A stretch of 64,000 bases of DNA from Plantago ovata (Eukaryota > Streptophyta > Magnoliopsida > Lamiales > Plantaginaceae), in the NCBI GenBank assembly GCA_028274465.1, contig CM051456.1, positions 47,235,011-47,299,010 of the forward strand, written 5' to 3'. Positions 1 to 9,577 of this stretch are shown piece after piece (the first letter of the stretch is position 1; every line of letters begins with the position of its first letter). The notes beneath the pieces are model-generated. The model worked only from the letters and a program-made list of their open reading frames with translations, ran no database searches and had not been told where the DNA came from. Position numbers and translations under genes: made by a program.

Positions 1-772
1 GGGGCCTGTCCTGGGAGTTCCGTAGCTTAGGGGATACTTTTTCATAGCAGATTGGAGCGCGTAGGATCGCAATCATCCGGAGATTGACAACCTTCGGTAA
101 CTTTGTATCTTACAACTTTTATCTACTTATTTTATATTCTTTCAATATGTTTTCTTCTATGATTGCTATTGATTGCATGCCTATGAGTAGCTAAATTTAT
201 CGTTGGTGGTAGTATGTGAATTCTTAGCGAGGGAAGATAATCATGCTAATGGCTATATCGCGCATTATACTCCGTGTCATTGCTTTATTTCGTTGATCAG
301 TTGAACACCAAAATTCTCGTATGTTGTATTGATCATTATGCACACTTGGACACTTGTCGACCAATCAGACCAAAATATCTTCGTAGTGTTGAATAATTAC
401 GGAACACAATAGGACGTTAGTTGTTGATGAGTCAGACCCATATTATCTTCGTAGTGCTTAATACTTGCAACAAGGACACAAGATTGATTCAAAGATCTCT
501 ATGCAAGACCGAGGAATTTATGCATGATTATCGACCCATTATGTTAAGAAGGACCATACTATCACCAATCTCCATTATCTGCTTGAAAATCCCCTATTGC
601 TTTCTATCTGCTGTTTTATATCCTTAATTAGATTTGACAAAGCTAGTATAGTCCTGAGAGAACGACACTCGAGTCATTCTACTACTACACTACGGTTTTC
701 GTTGTAGTTGTGGATTGCGTTTGGCTATTACAAATTTATTTGATTGTTCGAGTCTGACAATCTCGTTCATCA
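1..772 (+). repeat. 5' LTR of element A, cut by the window start
   Basis: It matches 4322-5093 base for base apart from about two substitutions. It ends in TTCATCA, immediately followed by the primer-binding site. The promoter part of the LTR lies outside the window. Confidence 0.95.
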
Positions 773-775
773 AAT

Positions 776-793
776 TGGCGCCGCTGCCGGGGA
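776..793 (+). promoter_or_regulatory. Primer-binding site, tRNA-Asp type
   Basis: TGGCGCCGCTGCCGGGGA lies three bases after the LTR end. It is complementary to the 3' end of plant tRNA-Asp and typical of Athila/Tat gypsy elements. The same site follows the LTRs of C, D, E and I. Confidence 0.9.
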
Positions 794-1016
794 CTATACT
801 CCTTTTTTCTATTTAATTTGTTTATATTTTCAGCATTCAACCCCCAGAACAGCTCTTGGATTGTCTCTCAAAAATTTCACCTTCTTACCCTATTTCTTTC
901 CTTCTATCTTCTTCAGTAAATTCGTCTAATCTGATCTTGGTTACCTTGCGTGTTTGTGCTCTCGGAATTTTTGGTGACATTGTGTTTGATTACGCTAATA
1001 GAACTAACTTTTAGTT

Positions 1017-1991
1017 TTGAGTTACTCTTACTACAGACATACAGGTATGATGTCCATGCGCGCTCGCATGACACCCCAATTCTCGCAGGTGAGGAGAGGA
1101 TCTTCCATATACCTGGAAGACGAGTTAAGGAGGTATGAGGTGACGGAGTCCATGGTGAGGTATTTACCGAGGTACGAAGATGGAGTAGGGATGGATCCAT
1201 GGAGTTTCATTCGATCCTATGAGGAGGAAATAGAAAGAATTCCAGCAGAAGGGTTTACTAAGGACCAATTATGCAGGAAACTATTTTCCTTTGCTCTTGG
1301 GTATGAGCCGAGGCGTTGGATTGCAAGGTTTGAACCAGGATCGCTGAAAACTTGGGGTCAAGTAGTAGAGGAGTTCTTGGCGCGGTTCATGCCTTATCAT
1401 GAGACGATTGCCTTACGTGATAGGATCCAATATTTCGAGCAAGGAGAGTATGAGCAGTTTTGTGACGCCTACGAACGTTTTGAGATGTATAAACGTGAGT
1501 GCCCCCATCACCGTTTCGAAGATGGGGAGTTTATTTGGTGCTTCGTTGGTGGACTTCGTGAAGAGGAACGACTTAGAGTGGATCAGTTGAGCGGCGGTCT
1601 GGGAGAATGTACGGTCGACGAGGCAGAAGAAGTCCTCCGTAAGTACGCCAGAGGTTCAACACAATCCGATGAGGTCATACCAATTCACATCACCGCAAAG
1701 GAAGTAGATCGAGATGAAGCAGGAAGCTCATCCGAGGAGTATTTTGAAACCGAAGAAATCAGTGAGGAAGATGCACATGCCGAGCAAGTTGAAGATGACC
1801 TTCGTATAGAAAAAGTTGTTGAAGAAGTTGAATTAACTGAGCATCTTACGGAAGAATTCAGCTTGTTGAATTGTGCTGAAGTAGAAGAGGTTCGAGAACT
1901 TGAAGAGGAGAAAGGATTAGAAGGCGACGCCTCCCTGGAGGTGGGGGCGAGTCGCCCAGCATGGGGGAGAACCGCCTCCCATGACCAGTGA
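1017..1991 (+). CDS. gag: gag (capsid-type) ORF of element A
   Basis: This is an open frame of about 315-324 residues. The first ATG is at 1047; the frame is open from 1017 but begins there with TTG. Residues of about 60-190 carry a retrotransposon-gag type capsid pattern: SFIRSYEEEI, then KDQLCRKLF, GSLKTWGQVVEEFLARFMPY and YERFEMYKRECPHHRF. It aligns readily with the gag of element I at 49057 onward. The C-terminal third is strongly acidic, rich in Glu. No zinc knuckle is seen. Gag would form the virus-like particle in the cytoplasm. The GC-palindrome box described elsewhere for this family lies inside the 3' end of this frame, at about 1917-1985. The gag assignment is secure by motif order and by similarity to I. 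Confidence 0.82.
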   Translation: MSYSYYRHTGMMSMRARMTPQFSQVRRGSSIYLEDELRRYEVTESMVRYLPRYEDGVGMDPWSFIRSYEEEIERIPAEGFTKDQLCRKLFSFALGYEPRRWIARFEPGSLKTWGQVVEEFLARFMPYHETIALRDRIQYFEQGEYEQFCDAYERFEMYKRECPHHRFEDGEFIWCFVGGLREEERLRVDQLSGGLGECTVDEAEEVLRKYARGSTQSDEVIPIHITAKEVDRDEAGSSSEEYFETEEISEEDAHAEQVEDDLRIEKVVEEVELTEHLTEEFSLLNCAEVEEVRELEEEKGLEGDASLEVGASRPAWGRTASHDQ

Positions 1992-2370
1992 GCTGGACGA
2001 CCCCAGCTCCCCTGTTTCTTTACTCCCAGACATTCGCATCAACCCAAAACCACTTCCTTCCGTTACTACTGAGGTTCTTAAGTACAAAGAGGTGAATTTA
2101 CTTCTCCGAGGTGGAAAGCTTGACAAGTAAGATACACAGGAGCCACCACTAAACAAGCACCTCGATGAAGTCAAAGTGAATGTCCTCCTATTGATGAAGT
2201 CCTTATTGGATATGCCTGCAAAGCAAACCAGTCCATTCACCATGGTGAGATCTTTGAAGCTTCCTAGGTCTCTTTGCTACATCGGACCAAGAGAATGGCG
2301 GCCACCGTGGGGAGGTACTCTTGAGTCCATTCTTGAATACTCAGCAGACCGAGGCCAAACCGTTCGGTAA
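1992..2370 (+). other. Linker between gag and the 3' noncoding block of A
   Basis: The first part resembles the gag-pol linker of element I near 50090-50200. The end carries the GACCGAGGCCAAAC motif that marks the start of the shared 3' noncoding block in D, C and E. I see no enzyme domain. Confidence 0.6.
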
Positions 2371-3810
2371 CATCTAGTATCACTTTTTATTTACTCATTC
2401 TCTTTTGCTAGGGACTAGCTTAAGTTTCATGAGGGGGATGGGATGTGAACCATGATAAGTATTGTTTGGCTTTGCGATGTTGAGTAGGATAGTCTTTTTT
2501 TTAAATTGCATTTGCACGTTTACTGCTTTCCTAGGATAGTCTTGCATGTTTTCTATGGAGTTTTATTGCCGAATTTTTTGAACTTTTTTATTGGGTAGAT
2601 CAACCAACTATGCCATTAATCGTATGCTTCATCTCTATGAATTTGTTTGAGGTTTTTCTCGCTTCGCTTGTCACATTTATGTATTGCACTTAGTTAAGCA
2701 TGGTAGTCTAGACATCACTTAGTGGTGTTTTCTCTACTGCGGTTCACGAAGGCCTTTATAATAGGATGATGCATGTTAGGGTCTTATGGTTGTTTTCCCG
2801 AGTAATTATGTACCTAAGAGGCAACAAGTCTTCACCATGCTTTGAGATTGCTAAATGCCTAGGAAAGAGGTAGTGTGAGGTTGTGTGATCCTTTGTTTAT
2901 AACCTATTCTTCCGAATAGGTTTAGGGAGGGGGTTACAACATCATAGACTTGTTTCTGTTTTTCATTTTTCATATCGTGAGTTTATTTTTCCTTTTTCGT
3001 GAATTTTGTACTCCAACCTATTCTTTCGAATAGGTTTGGGGAAGTCGTGTGAGTCATTTTGTTTCTCTTTTTGTTATGCTACTGCTGGCTAGAAAAAAAT
3101 CGAAAAAAAAGAAGGAAAAATTCCAGAAAAAGAGAAAAAGAAAAAAGAATCTGGAAAGAAAAAAAAAGAAAAAAAAAGACCCCAAAAAAGCAAAGAAGGG
3201 TCCAAAAAATAAAGCCAAATAGCAGTTTAGCAAAGTTTTGAGTCTTTTCCATTTTTCGTATTGTTCGTAATCGTGTTTTTCTATTTTTTTTATCCTTTTT
3301 GTCTTAAATGTCATCTGTTCTAGACCACCCTCGTCCTGCCATTCAGGAAGTGGTGAATAGCTTAAGACTTTACTTGAGAGATGGGTAGAATAGGGGAGAG
3401 TTATCTTTTATAGGGAACCCTCCTTCGTTTGATGAGAGCCAGTACTGGTTCGACCTCTTTCGAGGAAAAGTCTTAACATGGTGGAACAACAGTAAGTCCT
3501 CAGTTTCATAGGCACGGGGCAACCATTCGTATCTTAGTATGCATCATTACGTCGTCACTGACTAGGTCCAGGTAGAGAATGTTACGAGAGACTATCTTGT
3601 CTTGACATAAGTGCTTATGTGTATGTGTATAAGTCAATCGAGGTATTCTTCAACCTATATTCATGCTTTGATTTATATGGTTTTTGTTCATATGTTATTT
3701 GATAGATTCAGTAATTTAGCTCATTTTATTTGGCATGAAACTCCATTTTTGAGTCTTGCATGTTTTTTGTATTAGAGTCTAGCTTAGTTGCTTGAGGACA
3801 AGCAAAGGTT
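2371..3810 (+). other. Conserved 3' noncoding block of element A
   Basis: This is about 1.4 kb without a credible gene. It is closely similar to 17850-19325 (D), to the reverse complements of 8037-9530 (C) and 56424-57900 (E), and to 54540-55145 plus 63383-64000 (I). It contains two copies of a hairpin (AACCTATTC arm, GAATAGGTT arm) at 2901-2922 and 3015-3036, each followed by a G-rich stretch. It also contains a purine tract and a short palindrome ACATAAG-TG-CTTATGT near 3607-3622. Because it is kept in otherwise different elements, a cis-acting role in replication or packaging is likely; this is inference. Confidence 0.75.
3090..3220 (+). repeat. Long purine-rich tract in the 3' noncoding block of A
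   Basis: About 130 bases are almost only A and G, bounded by GCTACTGCTGGCTA on the left and GGGTCCAAAAAA on the right. The same tract with the same flanks occurs in C (8640-8780, as pyrimidines on +), D (18595-18735), E (57020-57150, pyrimidines) and I (63430-63560). Lys-rich frames here are by-products of composition. Confidence 0.8.
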
Positions 3811-3825
3811 CGGTTTGGGGAGTTT
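3811..3825 (+). promoter_or_regulatory. Polypurine tract of A
   Basis: CGGTTTGGGGAGTTT directly precedes the 3' LTR, as expected for the plus-strand primer. The GGTTTGGGGA core also follows each of the two upstream hairpins. Confidence 0.8.
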
Positions 3826-5093
3826 TGATGAATGTGTATTTTACACTTTCATTCGAGTCTTTTTCACCTATTTTAGCTATCCTCTATGTTAATTTAGCTA
3901 TATTTTAGTACATTTTATTAGAATTGTCACGTTTCCCTTTAGATTTTATTTTACAGGTTTTGGTTGAAATTCGGAGATTTACGAGCAATTATATTGAAGT
4001 CTACAAGGAATTGGTGTTCCAGAAGCCTATTTGGAGTATCTGAAGGTTTCCGGATAGGATTTGGAGTCTAGGGGTCGAATCTGGAGGTTAGAAGGCCATT
4101 AGAAGTCTGAAACCAAGTCCGAAAAGGCGAAGAAATCCAAAACCGCGTCGAAAACGCAGAAATTCCGCGTTTACACTGTGGGGCGAACCGCTGGAATCCT
4201 GGGGCGAACCGCCCCAGAGATATTTCGGGCCTATATATAGTTGTGAGTTTTCTCTCTGAAAATCATATCTTTCCAAGCCTACTTTCTCACCTCTCTCTAT
4301 AGTTTTAGGTAGGAACTTCCCGGGGCCTGTCCTGGGAGTTCCGTAGCTTAGGGGATACTTTTTCATAGCAGATTGGAGCGCGTAGGATCGCAATCATCCG
4401 GAGATTGACAACCTTCGGTAACTTTGTATCTTACAACTTTTATCTACTTATTTTATATTCTTTCAATATGTTTTCTTCTATGATTGCTATTGATTGCATG
4501 CCTATGAGTAGCTAAATTTATCGTTGGTGGTAGTATGTGAATTCTTAGCGAGGGAAGATAATCATGCTAATGGCTATATCGCGCATTATACTCCGTGTCA
4601 TTGCTTTATTTCGTTGATCAGTTGAACACCAAAATTCTCGTATGTTGTATTGATCATTATGCACACTTGGACACTTGTCGACCAATCAGACCAAAATATC
4701 TTCGTAGTGTTGAATAATTACGGAACACAATAGGACGTTAGTTGTTGATGAGTCAGACCCATATTATCTTCGTAGTGCTTAATACTTGCAACAAGGACAC
4801 AAGATTGATTCAAAGATCTCTATGCAAGACCGAGGAATTTATGCATGATTATCGACCCATTATGTTAAGAAGGACCATACTATCACCAATCTCCATTATC
4901 TGCTTGAAAATCCCCTATTGCTTTCTATCTGCTGTTTTATATCCTTAATTAGATTTGATAAAGCTAGTATAGTCCTGAGAGAACGACACTCGAGTCATTC
5001 TACTACTACACTACGGTTTTCGTTGTAGTTGTGGATTGCCTTTGGCTATTACAAATTTATTTGATTGTTCGAGTCTGACAATCTCGTTCATCA
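3826..5093 (+). repeat. 3' LTR of element A
   Basis: A 1268-base LTR starting TGATGAATGTG and ending GTTCATCA. It contains GC palindrome boxes (about 4179-4215), a TATA box (4231-4240) and a polypurine tract just upstream. Short frames inside are not genes. Confidence 0.95.
4179..4240 (+). promoter_or_regulatory. LTR promoter: GC palindromes plus TATA box
   Basis: GGGGCGAACCGCCCC at 4201-4215, with a related box just upstream, precedes CTATATATAG at 4231-4240. The same order of GC-palindrome boxes then TATATATAG is present in the LTRs of C, D, E and I. Confidence 0.7.
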
Positions 5094-5716
5094 TTATAGC
5101 TAAAAAGTTATACTCAAATCATCTCATCCCAAACCTCTCTAACTGATAAACACCCGTTTCGGGCGTGAAATTCAGGGGGAATTAGTCAAGCATAATATTG
5201 CTGATTATAAGTCCCAAGTTTGGTGGAGAACAATGTTACAGTTCTCTAGTGTAGGTTGGAAACAAAGCAAGTGTGCTTTGGTTTCTGAGAATCATTAGTG
5301 ATAGGATTTGTAAGAAACCTCATATCTTATCATAGTGGATTCAGTCCTAGAAAGGACAAAGTGGATTAGTTGAGAGATTACGCCACTCTCAGATACCACT
5401 ATAAAAGTGTTTGTGTGATTTACTTTACTGCACTTAGTTTTCAGCAAGTCACGTTTATCATACTTTGTTACTCTGCTCACTTGCTGAAACTAGCTCTATA
5501 TTAAAAGCACTTATTGTAAAAGACTTCCACACTCTGTTTTTAAGTATCAGCAAACTCATTACTGAAAAGTAATAAGTACTTGCTGAGAAAGTTAAGTACC
5601 AGCAAACTCATTACTGAAAAGTAATAAGCACTTGCTGAGAAAGTTTTAAACGACGAAAAATTTGAAAAGACTATTCACCCCCCCTAGTCTTTTCTTGTTA
5701 TTTAAAGGGACCAACA
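5094..5716 (+). repeat. Downstream part of the 5' LTR of B
   Basis: It matches the reverse complement of K (20651-22155) and L (44468-45659). It ends ...TTTAAAGGGACCAACA at 5716, immediately before the primer site. Confidence 0.88.
5547..5637 (+). repeat. Tandem pair of GAAA-loop hairpins in the copia LTR
   Basis: Two units, 5547-5586 and 5600-5637, each read TCAGCAA (or CAGCAA), spacer, ATTACT-GAAA-AGTAAT, spacer, TTGCTGA. The outer arms pair (TCAGCAA with TTGCTGA) and the inner six-base stem closes a GNRA-type loop. The same pair occurs in K (20721-20801) and L (45486-45580). Confidence 0.7.
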
Positions 5717-5718
5717 AG

Positions 5719-5733
5719 TGGTATCAAAGCTGG
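5719..5733 (+). promoter_or_regulatory. Primer-binding site of B, tRNA-Met type
   Basis: TGGTATCAAAGCTGG follows the LTR end by two bases. It resembles the initiator tRNA-Met site of copia elements. Confidence 0.8.
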
Positions 5734-5828
5734 AGGCTCTTTAACCTTCAGCACTGAACCTAGATTCCCTCAGGTGCTTTCCGTAAATCATTTTCACTTG
5801 ATCAGTTTGGTAGTCATTTGCTGACAGG

Positions 5829-6594
5829 ATGTCGTTAGGAGACGCTCCCTTGCTGAAGCTGGAAAACTATGAAAAATGGCGAAACAACATGATGCTACAT
5901 CTTGAGGCCATTAGTGATGAGATGGTTACCGTCATAAACGTTGGACCAATCAAGATCACTAAGATTGAAAGAAGCTTTCCTCACAAGATTACAAATGATG
6001 GAGAAAAGAAAACTATCTTAGGAGAACCGGTCGATACCGTCGTTCCAAAACCAAGAGAGGAATGGACTTCAGATGAAGCCAAAAGATTCCGTCTTGATGG
6101 CCAAGCAAGAAACATCATAATTCGTTCTACTCCAGATACTATACAGTGCAAACTGTGGGGTGCCAAAACTGCTAAGGAAGCTTGGAAAATGGTTCAAGAT
6201 CTTTGTGCTGGATCTGACAAAACCAAAGAAAACAAACTCGAAGTGCTAAAGTTGAAGTTTCAAAACTTCAAACAAGGTGCCAATGAGTCACTGGAAGACT
6301 TGGATTTCAGATTCAAAACTCTGTGAGTGAGATGGCGGCATTAGGAGTTGGAAACTTCTATTCAGATTCTGAAAAGGTGAAACCATCATTAGAAGTTTGA
6401 ATCAAGAATGGATCCACACTCAGAATTTCTACTACAATCAAGGAATGCCAAATATCACTCCAACCGAGTTGTTCTCTCATCTTGCTACTATCAACTATGA
6501 GACAAAGCAAAGAGAAAATGTGTTTGCTGAAAAATCGCAAAACCTTGCTCTTGCTGCCAAGCCGTCATCTTCTGAAAAGAAGAATGATAAACAG
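5829..6594 (+). pseudogene. gag: gag of element B, N-terminal part (fossil)
   Basis: The reading begins MSLGDAPLLKLENYEKW, a copia gag start (UBN2/DUF4219-like N terminus). It continues through KLWGAKTAKEAWKMVQDLC and KLKFQNFKQGANESLEDLDF, motifs of the Ty1/copia gag capsid region. It is cut by insertion of element D. The Cys-His box lies on the other side of D and K at about 22335-22380. The gene is broken in a few places besides the insertions. It would have encoded the structural protein of the particle. The start follows the primer site by about 100 bases, normal for the family. Confidence 0.8.
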
Positions 6595-6751
6595 TGATGA
6601 ATGTGTATTTTACACTTTCATTTAGGTATTTTTCACCTATTTTAGCTATCCTCTATGTTAATTTAGCTATATTTTAGTGCATTTTATTAGAATAGTGTCA
6701 CGTTTCCCTTTAGTTTTTATTTTACAAGTTTTGGTTGAAAAACGAGGATTT
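6595..6751 (+). repeat. 5' LTR of D, first part (left of insertion C)
   Basis: It starts TGATGAATGTG and stops at GATTT (6747-6751), which is repeated at 15319-15323 after element C. It matches the first part of 19338-20624. Confidence 0.92.
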
Positions 6752-8022
6752 TGATGAACGGAGATTTGTCGGGTCTCGATTCAGCAAATAAATTTGTTAT
6801 TAAGCCAAAGGCAATCCATAACTACAACGAAAACCGTAGTGTAGCAGTAGAATGACTCGAGTGTCGTTCTCTCAGGACTATAACTAGCTTTATCTATTTA
6901 ACAAGAGTATATAAAACAGCAGACAGATAGCAAAAGGGGGATTCTAGCAGATAATGGAGATTGGTGATAGTATGGTCCTTCTTAACATAACGGGTCGATA
7001 ATCATGCATAAATTCCTCGGCCTTGCATAGAGATCTTTGAATCAATCTAGTGTCCTATTGCAAATATTAAGCACTACGAAGATAATTGGTCTGACAAGTC
7101 AATCACTATTGTCCTAATGTGTTCCGTAATTATTCAACACTACGAAGATAATTGGTCTGATGGTCGACAAGTGTCCAATTGTGCATAATAATTAATACAA
7201 CATACGAGAATTTAGGTTGCAACTGATCAACGAAATAAAGCAATGACACGGAGTATAATGCGCGATATAGCCATTAGCATGATTATCTTCCCTTCGCTAA
7301 GAATTCACATACTACCACCAACGATAAGTTTAGCTACTCATAATAGGCATGCAATCAACAGAAATCATAGAAGAAAACATATTGAAAGATATATAAAATA
7401 AGTAGATTAAACTGTAAGATACAAGTTACCGAAGGTTGTCAATCTCCGAAGAATTGCGATCCTACGAGCTCCAATCCGCTATGAAAAAGTATCCCCTAAG
7501 CTACAGAACTCCCAAGACAGGCCCCGGGAAGTTCCTACTTAAAACTATAGAGAGAGGTGAGAAAGTAGGTCTGGAAAGATATGATTTTCGGAGAAAAACT
7601 GAGCACTATATATAGGCCCCGAAAAACCATGGGGCGGTTCTCCCCAGCCATGCGGCGGTTCGCCCCCGGGTATTTCTCGCGGAATTCCGCGTTTTCGACG
7701 CGTTTTTTGATTTCTTCCCCTTTTCGGACTCGGTTTTTGACTTCTAGTAGCCTTCTAACCTCCAGATTCGGCCCCTAGACTTCAAATCCTACCCGGAAAC
7801 CTTCAGATACTCCAAATAGGCTTCTGGAACACCAATTCCTTGTCAACTTCAATATAATTGCCCGGAAATCTTCGAATTTCAACCAAAACCTGTAAAATAA
7901 AATCTAAAGGGAAACGTGACACTATTCTAATAAAATGCATTAAAATATAGCTAAATTAACATAGAGGATAGCTAAAATAGGTGAAAAAGACTCGAATGAA
8001 AGTGTAAAATACACATTCATCA
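6752..8022 (-). repeat. 3' LTR of C (left copy)
   Basis: This 1271-base LTR reads TGATGAACGG at the left and ATTCATCA at the right on the + strand. It is about 98.7% identical to 14050-15318. GC boxes and a TATATATAG-type TATA box lie around 7600-7672. Small frames inside are not genes. Confidence 0.94.
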
Positions 8023-9577
8023 AACTCCCCAAACCGAACCTTTGCTTGTCCTCAAGCAACTAAGCTAGACTCTAATACAAAAAACATGCAAGACACAAAA
8101 TGGAGTTTCATGCCAAATAAAATGAACTAATCTACTGAATTTACCAAATAACATATGAACAAAAACCATATAAATCAAAGCATGAATATAGGTTGAAGAA
8201 TTCCTCGATTGACTCATACACATCCACATAAGCACTTATGTCAAGACAAGATAGTCTCTCGTAACACTCTCTACCTGGACCTAGTCAGTGACGACGTAAT
8301 GAAGCATGCTAAGATACAAATGGTTGCCCCGTGCCTATGAAACTGAGGACTTACTGCTGTTCCACCATGTTAAGACTTTTCCTCAAAAGACGTCGAACCA
8401 GTACTGGCTCTCATCAAACGAAGGAGGGTTCCCTATAAAAGATAACTCTCCCCTATTCTACCCATCTCTCAAGTAAAGTCTTAAACTATTCACCACTTCC
8501 TGAATGGCAGGACGAGGGTGGTCTAGAACAGATGACACTCAAGACAAAAAAGATAAAAAATAGAAAAACACGATTACGAACATTACAAAAATGGAAAAGA
8601 CTCAACACTTTGCTAAACTGCTATTTGGCTTTCTTTTTTGACCCTTCTTTGCTTTTTTGGGGTCTTTTTTTTTTTTTTCTTTTTTCTTTTTTTCTTTCCA
8701 GATTCTTTTTTTTTTCTTCTTTTTCTTTTTCTTTTTTTTTCTGGAAATTTTTCTTTCTTTTTTGTATTTTTTTTAGCCAGCAGTAGCACAACAAAAAGAG
8801 AAACAAAATGACTCACACGACTTCCCCAAACCTATTCGAAAGAATAGGTTGGAGCACAAAATTTACGGAAAATGAAAAATAAACTCACGATACGAAAATG
8901 AAAACAGAAACAAGTCTAATAATGGCGTAACCCCCTCCCCAAACCTATTCGGAAGAACAGGTTATAAACAAAGGATCACACGACCTCACACTACCTCCTT
9001 CCTAGGCATTTAGCAATCTCAAAGCATGGTGAAGACTTGTTGCCTCTTAGGTACATAATTACTCGGGAAAACAACCATAAGACCCTAACATGCATCATCC
9101 TATTATAAAGGCCTTCGTGAACCGCAGTAGAGAAAACACCACTAAGTGATGTCGAGACTACCAAGCTTAACTAAGTGCAATACATAAATGTGACAAGGCA
9201 AGCGAGAAAAGCCTCAAACAAATTCAATGAGATGAAGCATACGATTAATGGCATAGTTAGTTGATCTACCCAATAAAAAAGTTCAAAAAATTCGGCAATA
9301 AACTCCATATAAAACATGCAAAACTATCCTAGGATGAATGTAGTGAAATGCAACCTAAAAATCTAAGAAAGCAGTAAACGTGCAAATGCAAATGAAAACA
9401 AAGAACAAGATACTAACCAACACAAATCCAAACAATACTTAACATCACGGTTCACATCCCATCCCCCTTACGATTCTTAAGCTAGCCCCTAGCAAAAGAG
9501 AATGAGTAATAAGAAGTGATACTAGATGTTACCGAACGGTTTGGCCTCGGTTGGCTGAGAGTGGACATGCGAAAGGA
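8023..9577 (-). other. Polypurine tract and conserved 3' noncoding block of C
   Basis: The polypurine tract is 8023-8038 (sense GTTCGGTTTGGGGAGT). It is followed in reverse by the family's conserved noncoding block. This includes the pyrimidine image of the purine tract (8640-8780) and the two hairpins at 8829-8850 and 8942-8963. No credible gene is seen. Confidence 0.78.

Larger units (their letters stand above)
1..5093 (+). mobile_element. Element A: non-autonomous Athila-like Ty3/gypsy retrotransposon, very young
   Basis: Two copies of the same LTR flank a short internal region of about 3 kb. The left LTR is cut by the window edge (1-772) and the right one is complete (3826-5093). The left piece aligns to 4322-5093 without gaps and with about two mismatches by eye. 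At commonly used plant rates this is on the order of 0.1 million years, which is an inference. Inside are a tRNA-Asp primer site, a gag-type ORF and a long 3' noncoding block, but no reverse transcriptase, RNase H or integrase. It therefore looks like a non-autonomous derivative of the same family as element I. It is inserted in the LTR of copia element B. The left target duplication lies outside the window, so it cannot be checked here. Confidence 0.9.
5094..6594 (+). mobile_element. Element B, left visible segment: Sirevirus-like Ty1/copia element
   Basis: This forward copia element is visible in three pieces (5094-6594, 20625-20650, 22156-23462) separated by insertions D and K. The left piece holds the downstream half of its 5' LTR (5094-5716), a tRNA-Met type primer site and the start of gag. 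Element A sits in the LTR. Its LTR type is the same as K, L and the LTR remnant of F, so one copia family contributes four pieces here. The gag with a Cys-His box and an acidic, coiled-coil rich extension fits the SIRE/Sirevirus branch; this is a lineage inference. The copy is broken, both by insertions and internally. Confidence 0.8.

Noticed and set aside
421-627. A 68-residue frame repeated exactly at 4742-4948
   Set aside because: It lies in the two LTRs of element A; identity reflects LTR youth, not a conserved gene.
776-793. A tRNA-Asp gene
   Set aside because: Only the 18 bases complementary to the tRNA 3' end are present, right after an LTR; this is a primer-binding site.
3054-3314. 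Lys/Arg-rich or Phe-rich frames over the purine tract (also 8532-8816, 18437-18773, 56890-57187, 63406-63627)
   Set aside because: They follow from a low-complexity purine tract with few stop codons, occur on both strands, and shift freely between copies.
3414-3500. A gag-like peptide trace (PPSFDESQYWFDLF) in the shared 3' noncoding block
   Set aside because: It is short and flanked by stops in all copies. It may be an ancient remnant but the evidence is too thin for a feature.
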